From Spirochaetota bacterium (GTDB lineage Bacteria; Spirochaetota; Spirochaetia; Treponematales; Breznakiellaceae), in assembly GCA_023406985.1 (NCBI GenBank), contig JAEXTK010000180.1, positions 1 through 64,000 of the forward strand: a stretch of 64,000 nucleotides of DNA. Reading direction: 5' to 3'. Every line of letters begins with the position of its first letter. Position 1 is the first letter of the stretch. Below are positions 58,386-64,000 of the stretch, one piece after another. The translations under genes were made by a program, and so were the position numbers. The notes below the pieces were generated by a model. The model was not told where the DNA came from. It searched no databases and saw only the letters and a program-made list of their open reading frames with translations.

Positions 58386-59426
58386 ATGGAACTCTCCCTC
58401 GGCGTCGACGTCGGCGGCTCCCGGACCCGCGCCCTCGTCGCGGACGGCGCGGGCCGCGCCCTCGGTTACGGGGAAGCGGGGCCCGGCAATCACGAGGTCG
58501 TCGGTTACGACGGCCTCCGCGAGGCCGTTCTCCTCGCGTCCCTCCGCGCGCTCGACGGAGCCGCCCGCTCCGGCGCGTCCGGGGCGACGGTCGGCCGCGA
58601 TGTTCTGGAGTGGGGCCGGGCGCTCATCCGCGGCGCGGGTTTCGGCGTGGCCGGCTACGACTGGCCCTCCGAAGAAGCGGTCACCCGCGAAACCCTGACG
58701 GCCGCGCTCGGCCTCCGCTGTCCCCTGGCCTTGCGAAATGACGCCGCCCTCGGCCTCGCGGCCGGTTCCGCCGAAGGCCGCGGCGTCAATCTTTCCGCGG
58801 GCACGAGCAACAACTGCTACGGCCTGTGGCTGCGGGACGGCGCGGAGATCGAGGGGCGCATCGCCGGCGCCGGCGCGGTGGTGGGGGAAGAAGGCGGCGG
58901 CCTGGAGATCGCGGTGGACTCGCTCAGAGCGGTGAACCATGCGCGCATCCGGCGCCGCGGTCCCACCGCCCTGACCGATTTGCTGCTTGAATATACCGGG
59001 TACGGCGACGCGGACGCCCTCGTGGAAGCGGTCGCCGCCGGCGACCTGGAACCCGTGGCCGCCTGGGCCCCCCTCGCGTTCCGAGCCGCCGCCGCCGGCG
59101 ACGAGGCCGCTCTCGTCGTCATAGACCGCGCCGGCCGCGAACTCGGCGAGTCGGCAGCGGCCGTCGTCCGCCAGATCGGCGCCGCGGAGGAACCCTTCGA
59201 TCTCGTCCTTTCGGGCAGCCTGTTCTCCCTCGCGCCCGACCTGTTCCGAGGCGCGGAGGCCGTCCTGCGCCCCGTAGCCCCCCGTTTCCGTCCGCTCCGC
59301 CTGACCGCGCCCCCCGTAGTCGGCGCCGTGGCGCTCGGCATGCGCGCCGCGGCCCGCGACCCCGCCCCCCTGCTCCCCCGCCTCCGCTCCACCGCCCAGG
59401 CCCTCCTCGACGTCGGCGAACCTTGA
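58386..59426 (+). CDS. BadF/BadG-type ATPase: N-acetylglucosamine kinase-like
   Basis: 346 aa. ATPase-superfamily fold: LGVDVGGSRTRALV (phosphate 1), a central LRNDAALGLAAG and a GAGAVVGEEGGG adenosine motif. Members phosphorylate GlcNAc or glucosamine. It starts immediately at the end of the transporter gene and ends the operon, so it most likely phosphorylates the imported sugar or the products of cleavage. Confidence 0.88.
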   Translation: MELSLGVDVGGSRTRALVADGAGRALGYGEAGPGNHEVVGYDGLREAVLLASLRALDGAARSGASGATVGRDVLEWGRALIRGAGFGVAGYDWPSEEAVTRETLTAALGLRCPLALRNDAALGLAAGSAEGRGVNLSAGTSNNCYGLWLRDGAEIEGRIAGAGAVVGEEGGGLEIAVDSLRAVNHARIRRRGPTALTDLLLEYTGYGDADALVEAVAAGDLEPVAAWAPLAFRAAAAGDEAALVVIDRAGRELGESAAAVVRQIGAAEEPFDLVLSGSLFSLAPDLFRGAEAVLRPVAPRFRPLRLTAPPVVGAVALGMRAAARDPAPLLPRLRSTAQALLDVGEP

Positions 59427-59447
59427 GTCCGCGGGAAGCGGGGGGTC

Positions 59448-59476
59448 TTGATCAAACGGCCGTATTTTGGTATGAT
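59448..59476 (+). promoter_or_regulatory. Promoter of tRNA-Ala(CGC)
   Basis: TTGATC (59448-59453) and TATGAT (59471-59476), 17-bp spacer; start near 59483, five bases before the tRNA. Confidence 0.65.
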
Positions 59477-59487
59477 TTCTGCGCAAC

Positions 59488-59560
59488 GGGGAATTAGCTC
59501 AGTTGGTAGAGCGATTGGTTCGCAATCAATAGGTCAGGGGTTCGAATCCCCTATTCTCCA
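59488..59560 (+). tRNA. tRNA-Ala, anticodon CGC
   Basis: Acceptor GGGGAAT pairs with ATTCTCC (one G-U), discriminator A. Anticodon loop TTCGCAA gives CGC. D- and T-arms canonical; CCA not encoded. The 3' end is the probable attachment site of the following island. Confidence 0.93.
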
Positions 59561-59569
59561 TCGAAGAGG

Positions 59570-59597
59570 TGCCATCCGTCGGATGGCATTTCTTTTT
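59570..59597 (+). terminator. tRNA-Ala terminator
   Basis: TGCCATCC and GGATGGCA form an 8-bp stem around GTC, followed by TTTCTTTTT. Confidence 0.85.
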
Positions 59598-59663
59598 GGC
59601 AAAAGCATTTGCATTAGCAAGCCGATAAGAGAGCCCTAGGGCTGCTCCAGGCTTCCAACCTCA

Positions 59664-59695
59664 ACTCTGAGATTGACTCTGAGATTCTCAGAATC
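59664..59695. repeat. Direct and inverted repeats before the integrase
   Basis: ACTCTGAGATT occurs at 59664-59674 and 59676-59686 (12-bp period) and is followed by the palindrome GATTCTCAGAATC (59683-59695). Arm-type binding sites of the integrase or its directionality factor are a reasonable guess. Confidence 0.55.
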
Positions 59696-59711
59696 AGTCG
59701 GGTAGGAAGTC

Positions 59712-60917
59712 ATGGAGCGAGCGAAACGTCCCTATTCCATTCAAAAGCGTCCAACCAACAAGAAGAACCGATCCGTCTACTACGTACAATTCCGGGACCC
59801 GGAAACGTCGCGCTACCTGACGGCGGTCTCGTCGGGCAAGTCGTCGAAGAGCGAAGCCCAGAACTGGGCGGACGAACAAATCAGATCAGGCAAAGTAATC
59901 GCCTCCGACAAGAAGGGCATGCTGCTCGAAACCTACTCCCGCGATTTCTGGGACTGGGATCGGAGCGCCTACGTCAAGGGAAAGCTCGCGCGGGGACAGC
60001 GGATCGGGCGTACTCATGTGGAGAAGAGCGCAGGCTTCATGGAGCGCTTCGTCATACCAGAGTTCAAGGGCCGTCCTCTCTCGTCGATCAAGGCGGGCGA
60101 TATCGAAGCCTGGATGCTCGCGCTCAAGGAGAAGGGAAGCCTCAAGCCGAAGTCCATCAACCTCGTCTACATGGCCTTCAGGACCGTGCTCAAGGAAGCC
60201 TTCCGGCTCGGCTACATCCCGGTTGATCCGAGCTCCAACATCGGAATGCTCGCGACGGATAAGGTTAAGCGCGACGTGCTGTCCATTGCCGAGGCGAAGA
60301 AGCTCTTCTCCATCGATACCCTTCAAAGCGCCTGGAAAGGCAACGTGAAACTCTTCGCTGCGAATCTCCTGGCCGCGAGCACGGGCATGCGGGAGGGTGA
60401 ACTCCGGGGACTTCAGATCAAGAACGTCCACGACGCGTACATCGACGTGGTCAACTCCTGGGAACAGGGTCATGGACTGAAGGGCGCGAAGTGGGGATCC
60501 GAACGGCGCGTCACCATCCCCGAGTCGGTCTCGAAGTTGCTTAAGACCATGATCGAGGCGAGCCCTTACCGGGAGCAGGAAGACCTCGTATTTTACGGTG
60601 AAGCGCGGGATACTCCCTTGCATTCACGAGCCTTCATCAACAGCCTGTACGCGGCGCTGGAAGCCATCGGCATCGACGGTGACCAGCGGAAAACGCGCAA
60701 TCTTACCTTCCACTCCTGGCGCCACTTCTTGAACTCCATCGCCCGTGGCCGTGTTCCCGATGAGAAGGTCAGGCTCATGACGGGCCACCGGACCGAGCAG
60801 ATGACCGAGCACTATACGCACCTCCTGGAGGAGGACTATTCCGCGATCCGGGAAATGCAGGACGATGTGTTCGGGGGAATGAAGGTGTCGTTGCCCATGG
60901 CGGCAGGAGCGATATGA
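59712..60917 (+). CDS. int: Tyrosine recombinase / phage-type integrase
   Basis: 401 aa. Catalytic residues: Arg227 (TGMREGELRG), His334 and Arg337 (HSWRHFLN), His359 (LMTGHRTEQ) and nucleophile Tyr368 (EHYTHL). The N-terminal ~75 residues are a DNA-arm binding domain, with a SAM-like core-binding domain at about 85-185. GGAAG lies a few bases before the ATG. Placement next to tRNA-Ala fits the usual insertion at tRNA 3' ends. Confidence 0.95.
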   Translation: MERAKRPYSIQKRPTNKKNRSVYYVQFRDPETSRYLTAVSSGKSSKSEAQNWADEQIRSGKVIASDKKGMLLETYSRDFWDWDRSAYVKGKLARGQRIGRTHVEKSAGFMERFVIPEFKGRPLSSIKAGDIEAWMLALKEKGSLKPKSINLVYMAFRTVLKEAFRLGYIPVDPSSNIGMLATDKVKRDVLSIAEAKKLFSIDTLQSAWKGNVKLFAANLLAASTGMREGELRGLQIKNVHDAYIDVVNSWEQGHGLKGAKWGSERRVTIPESVSKLLKTMIEASPYREQEDLVFYGEARDTPLHSRAFINSLYAALEAIGIDGDQRKTRNLTFHSWRHFLNSIARGRVPDEKVRLMTGHRTEQMTEHYTHLLEEDYSAIREMQDDVFGGMKVSLPMAAGAI

Positions 60918-60948
60918 TATCTGTCATAGAATACTCGGAGGTGGTTAT

Positions 60949-61521
60949 ATGTCTGATGCCTTGGCGGAACTGAAAGCGGCATTCAAGGATCTCGCGGACG
61001 GGCGGTGCGAGACTCCCCAGTTTGAGTCTCTCCTAATCGATGCATGGTCTTCCATCGCGGGCTCGGAGGAAACAAAGTTGGCTGCCCGGAAGCTGATGCG
61101 GCTCGAAGGTCTTGAAAAACGGGATGGTAAGCTCTACTTCAATATCGAACGACATGGCGGGACCGTTCATGGTTCGACGAGGGGCGAGGTCTACACCTGG
61201 GAAGTCGATGTGGAACATGCCAGGGCGACCATCATCAAGAAGACGCATCGGCAGCTGTATAAGGCGGATAAGCGGCTCGACGTGGGGCCGATGGCGCAAG
61301 AACTCGCGGACTGCATCATCGGGAAACTGTCGCACCTGCATCTAAAGTGGAACGAGAACAAAAGCTCTTGCAAGCTGCTTATCGGGAACGCGATCCCCAA
61401 GACTTTCAAGAAAACCACGGCCGGAAGGCGCGACAGGCTTCGCTATGCACTCAACGCTCTTCTACTCCCCCAAGGGCTTGAGATCACCAAGAGGAATGTG
61501 GTGCAGATCGTTCAGAAATAG
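60949..61521 (+). CDS. Uncharacterised island protein
   Basis: 190 aa, no family recognised. Residues ~1-60 are helical and charged, then a beta-rich section (KLYFNIERHGGTVHG, EVYTWEVDVEHA) and a Lys-rich end. GGAGGT precedes the ATG, 31 bp after the integrase. It may be co-transcribed with it; role unknown. Confidence 0.7.
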   Translation: MSDALAELKAAFKDLADGRCETPQFESLLIDAWSSIAGSEETKLAARKLMRLEGLEKRDGKLYFNIERHGGTVHGSTRGEVYTWEVDVEHARATIIKKTHRQLYKADKRLDVGPMAQELADCIIGKLSHLHLKWNENKSSCKLLIGNAIPKTFKKTTAGRRDRLRYALNALLLPQGLEITKRNVVQIVQK

Positions 61522-61648
61522 AGCCGTCGGGCTTTGGTCATCGATCAAAGCTAAGTAGCAAGTACTCTAGAGTACGAGATGGGTACACCCCCTATCGCGT
61601 TGCCCTGAAGGGATATCTGGGTATCGCGTATCGGTGATGCTTCTTCGC

Positions 61649-61966
61649 TCATTCTCCGGCAGGCTTCTCGAACACCTCGTTCACGGCATCCATTAGCTGC
61701 TTCTCAAGGCGCCCGCGAAGTTCATAGACCGATTCCATCTTGTCGATAGCCGACGATCCCTCAACGAAGAGCTCCCCGGGTGGGATGCCGAGGGCGGCGG
61801 CGATGCGGTCGAGGTTCTCCGCAGATGGGAACCGCTTCTTGACCTCGATATTGCCGATGAGGGTGGTTGAGCAACCAACCTTCTCCGCCAAGGCCATCTG
61901 GGATAGGCCGCGGATCTCACGGCACCGCTTCATATTGTGGGCGAGGAGGCTTCGTACGTCCGACAT
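61649..61966 (-). CDS. XRE-family helix-turn-helix regulator
   Basis: 105 aa. The HTH is at about 6-60 (MALAEKVGCSTTLIGNIEVKKRFPSAENL), with a short helical tail. The ATG at 61966 is favoured because GGGAGG lies upstream; a GTG at 61993 would add nine residues. It is divergent from the next gene and probably represses that promoter (phage-repressor type). Confidence 0.85.
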   Translation of the reverse strand: MSDVRSLLAHNMKRCREIRGLSQMALAEKVGCSTTLIGNIEVKKRFPSAENLDRIAAALGIPPGELFVEGSSAIDKMESVYELRGRLEKQLMDAVNEVFEKPAGE

Positions 61967-62040
61967 GTCTGGCACGCCTCCCATCCGTGCCACAACAGTG
62001 TCCTTCGTGACTGTCTAAGTCCTCAATAGCCATATAGTTG

Positions 62041-62068
62041 TTGCAAATAACATCCAATAGGCTATAAT
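62041..62068 (+). promoter_or_regulatory. Strong promoter of the island operon
   Basis: TTGCAA (62041-62046) and TATAAT (62063-62068) with a 16-bp spacer, in AT-rich DNA unlike the rest of the window. The repeats around it (CAATAG at about 62009 and 62055) may be sites for the divergent XRE regulator. Confidence 0.65.
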
Positions 62069-62099
62069 TAAGCATACTCTTTTACAAAAGACGGTAGTT

Positions 62100-62690
62100 A
62101 TGAAGGGAGCCTGTGTGGAAATACTGCGAACCACCTCTATCCAGAATGAGGCTTCAAAGTCCCAGCGCATAGATGCATACCCAGAACGGGGACAATTCCC
62201 CGATGACGTAACCTTCCGTAAATGCCTTGATGATAGCCAATGTATGCTGCTGGACTACTTCATCAGCGCGGCGTCAAAGACGTTACCGAAACAGCTCCTG
62301 CAAGCCAATCCCGTCCATCTATCGATCAGTGTACTGATGAAGATCCAACCAAAGGAAAGCGATAATAGCACCCTGTGTCGCATCATGACCGCCGAAGCGG
62401 ATGAAAGCGGGATTCCCCTCGATCGCTTTATTCTGCTTCTCGGGAAACGGCACTACGAGGCGGGGATAGAGGCTATTGAGAAGGCGGTAACAGCGTTCCC
62501 TATCAAGGCCGAGCTCCTCACCCCTGGGGATAATGAGCACCCTCCTTTCTACGAGAACGGTGAGGCGAGAGAAGCGGGATATCGGATTATCTTCTACCCA
62601 GGAAATGCGGATCTGGTGAGTAAGAGGGATGAGATCGTTGCCGGCTTTATCGTTCTGATTGAAGCAATAAAAGAAGCATATAGCGCATAG
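62100..62690 (+). CDS. Uncharacterised island protein
   Basis: 196 aa, no family recognised; cytoplasmic, with mixed helices and strands and four Cys residues (Cys5, Cys42, Cys48 and Cys94). The alternative start GTG at 62115 has a better ribosome site (AAGGGAG) than the ATG at 62100. It is followed after 19 bp by the PD-(D/E)XK-like gene and probably co-transcribed. GC content is lower than average. Confidence 0.6.
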   Translation: MKGACVEILRTTSIQNEASKSQRIDAYPERGQFPDDVTFRKCLDDSQCMLLDYFISAASKTLPKQLLQANPVHLSISVLMKIQPKESDNSTLCRIMTAEADESGIPLDRFILLLGKRHYEAGIEAIEKAVTAFPIKAELLTPGDNEHPPFYENGEAREAGYRIIFYPGNADLVSKRDEIVAGFIVLIEAIKEAYSA

Positions 62691-62709
62691 GTGAAAAAGG
62701 AGGATTCAA

Positions 62710-63528
62710 ATGGTAAGGGATATAAGGGCTCTCCTGGGTTTTACGGAAGGCTACTCTTCGATCTGCCGCGAGGAACGTAACTATGCCGCCATGCTTTACG
62801 CGGCGCTAAGCCACGGCCAGAATGCAGGACGGTTTCTCTCCTTCTGCGATGTGCCGGTGACTAAAGACGCGGATGTCCAGTACTACTTCGAGTACGCTTT
62901 CCTCCGCGATCTCTGGAATACCGAATTGGACAACGTGAAGCTTCGCAGCGTCCTTCGTTCCTTTTTGAAGGTTGGAGATATCGAGACCATTGTAGGCAAA
63001 CCGATCCCGGAGTTGAATGGCCTCTTCGTCGAATCCAAGTCGCCCTCCGAGAAATGGGTCCAGTCGCCGGGGCGTTGGTCAGTTACCAGGATCGATGCCG
63101 TATTCCCAAAGAATGGGGACTTCCTCGCAGCCTGCAAGTTCAAGTGGGCCTTCAATATCAAACCGGATATCGTGTTCGAGATTGGACGGGATCGGGCGAT
63201 CTGCATAGAGATCAAGTACGAATCCGGGGAAGGGCAGTATCCGACCAATCCGAAGGAAAAAGAGATCTTCCGCCGCAGGGGAATTCCCTACGTCGGCCAG
63301 ACGGAAGTTCAGAAGTACATGATGGAAGAGCTCCTAGGGATGAATACTGAGTTCCGCTTCCTGGTCTCCAAGAAGGCCACGAGTTCGACCCACAAGGTGA
63401 TCGATTGGAATGAGACTCTGGCGGCCCTGGACCTCTCTGGGCTTCCCGCCTTCCAGCAGGAAATGGCCAAGGCCATATCTCTAGTGTCCGGGAAGGGCTC
63501 TCCCGAGGATGTTGCGGAGGATGAATAG
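62710..63528 (+). CDS. Protein with PD-(D/E)XK nuclease-like core
   Basis: 272 aa. The segment KPDIVFEIGRDRAICIEIKYE (about 156-176) has the spacing of the D...ExK active site of PD-(D/E)XK nucleases (Asp158, Glu173, Lys175). The following GQTEVQKYM is a typical Q-motif helix. Such proteins include restriction enzymes and anti-phage effectors. AAAGGAGG precedes the ATG. With the preceding gene it could be a two-gene defence module; this is inference. Confidence 0.6.
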   Translation: MVRDIRALLGFTEGYSSICREERNYAAMLYAALSHGQNAGRFLSFCDVPVTKDADVQYYFEYAFLRDLWNTELDNVKLRSVLRSFLKVGDIETIVGKPIPELNGLFVESKSPSEKWVQSPGRWSVTRIDAVFPKNGDFLAACKFKWAFNIKPDIVFEIGRDRAICIEIKYESGEGQYPTNPKEKEIFRRRGIPYVGQTEVQKYMMEELLGMNTEFRFLVSKKATSSTHKVIDWNETLAALDLSGLPAFQQEMAKAISLVSGKGSPEDVAEDE

Positions 63529-63558
63529 GAAGACCGGGGCGAATACCCCGGCCATTGC

Positions 63559-64000
63559 TTAGCGGAGAAAGGCGTAGCGGCTCTTCATGTAGCGGTACCA
63601 GGGCTCCAAGTCCGGGTAGCGGTCGAGGGGAAAGCTGCGGAATAGGTCTTCCGTATCGATGACCATGAAGTCATCAGGATCGACGAGGAGCTTCCGCCAT
63701 ACGTCGTACGCGTCATCCCCGAAGGCCTTGAGCTGGGGGGATGTAACGGTACGGAGGGCTTTGTTCTCGGAGACCGCGATATGGGCGAGTCGGACCTGGT
63801 CGATGGTCGGGTCTCCCACTTCGCGGAACTGGGCTGCCAGGAGCTGCTGGCGCATGAGTTGGTAGAAGGGTTCCCACATGAAGTCGGTGATCTGGGGGAC
63901 GAGTTCCAGGTTGATCGGCGTAAGCGGTCCGTAGAAGAGCTCCCGGTACGGCTCGACCCGGTCGGTCCCATCGGTCCTGTACCTCTTATATACCGCCGCG
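63559..64000 (-). CDS. C-terminal part of a protein truncated by the window end
   Basis: The reading frame is open on the minus strand to base 64000, giving at least 147 residues. Visible parts include ELFYGPLTPINLELVPQITDF, then VRLAHIAVSENKALRTVT, an IDTEDLF motif and a C-terminal PWYRYMKSRYAFLR. No start is in the window. The pattern recalls C-termini of PGN_0703-type putative restriction endonucleases, which I cannot confirm. It is convergent with the nuclease-like gene. Confidence 0.6.
   Translation of the reverse strand, partial: AAVYKRYRTDGTDRVEPYRELFYGPLTPINLELVPQITDFMWEPFYQLMRQQLLAAQFREVGDPTIDQVRLAHIAVSENKALRTVTSPQLKAFGDDAYDVWRKLLVDPDDFMVIDTEDLFRSFPLDRYPDLEPWYRYMKSRYAFLR

Larger units (their letters stand above)
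59561..64000. mobile_element. Left part of a genomic island integrated at tRNA-Ala(CGC)
   Basis: A tyrosine integrase gene lies directly behind a tRNA 3' end. It is followed by short genes of unknown function, a phage-type repressor-like regulator, AT-richer intergenic DNA and visibly lower GC than the operons to the left. The right end and the second attachment site are beyond the window. It might be a prophage remnant, an integrative element or a defence island; no structural or conjugation genes are seen so far. Confidence 0.75.

Noticed and set aside
61649..62690. Toxin-antitoxin pair (XRE regulator with the divergent gene)
   Set aside because: The genes are divergent and about 130 bp apart, and the 196-aa protein shows no toxin motif; a repressor-operator arrangement explains the layout better.

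Overview
This 64-kb window is high-GC (roughly 65%, judged by eye) bacterial chromosome. It probably comes from a spirochaete, most likely an uncultivated Spirochaetales/Treponema-like lineage. The evidence is a lipoprotein fusing a cyclophilin to an FKBP (a combination known from treponemes), an RND efflux operon ending in a PG0541-type small protein, a DUF2804 protein, two large proteins with no recognisable family, and the order tRNA-Ser / SRP RNA / dnaX / ybaB / recR. No rRNA or taxonomic marker is present, so the assignment is moderate.

Layout. 1-12.6 kb: M48 protease, rlmB and an MBL/beta-CASP RNA nuclease in one tight minus-strand operon; a periplasmic M16 protease; a 3-hydroxyisobutyrate-dehydrogenase-like enzyme with a DUF2804 protein and a large unknown; then yehS-like, thyX and a PHP phosphoesterase on the minus strand. 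12.7-13.8 kb: RNA cluster with four tRNA-Ser genes (UGA, GCU, CGA, GGA anticodons), a tRNA-Arg(GCG) and the SRP RNA; two of the tRNA-Ser genes carry a ~177-bp structured repeat nested in their 3' ends. 13.8-27.3 kb: SLC13/NhaD-type transporter, dnaX-ybaB-recR, a large unknown, glpK, a hybrid histidine kinase, dual-family immunophilin, PIN-like protein and ApbE. 27.4-32.8 kb: PilZ protein and a run of metabolic enzymes (SDR, aldo/keto reductase, IMPase-like, NimA-like, ALDH). 32.9-40.1 kb: RND efflux operon (outer-membrane factor, adaptor, pump, PG0541 protein) with a tandem-domain TetR regulator. 40.2-53.5 kb: cobalamin adenosyltransferase, AlaX, TrmH methyltransferase, sensor kinase, proS, a double-glycine (Nif11-like) leader peptide next to an unknown protein, GNAT, small membrane proteins, YgiQ, NifU-type scaffold, SlyX and phosphofructokinase. 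53.6-59.4 kb: a LacI-controlled operon (GH4, ChbG deacetylase, GPH symporter, BadF-type sugar kinase) that looks like chitobiose-type disaccharide use without a PTS. 59.5-64 kb: tRNA-Ala(CGC) followed by a tyrosine integrase and the left part of a genomic island that leaves the window.

The most notable signals are: (1) the paired 177-bp elements in tRNA-Ser 3' ends, with 19/28-bp direct repeats, displaced terminators and compensatory stem changes; (2) the double-glycine leader peptide with an uncharacterised convergent partner; (3) the non-PTS chb-like operon; (4) the island with a PD-(D/E)XK-like protein and a gene truncated by the window end; and (5) several good promoters placed so that transcription would start at or next to the ATG, suggesting leaderless mRNAs.
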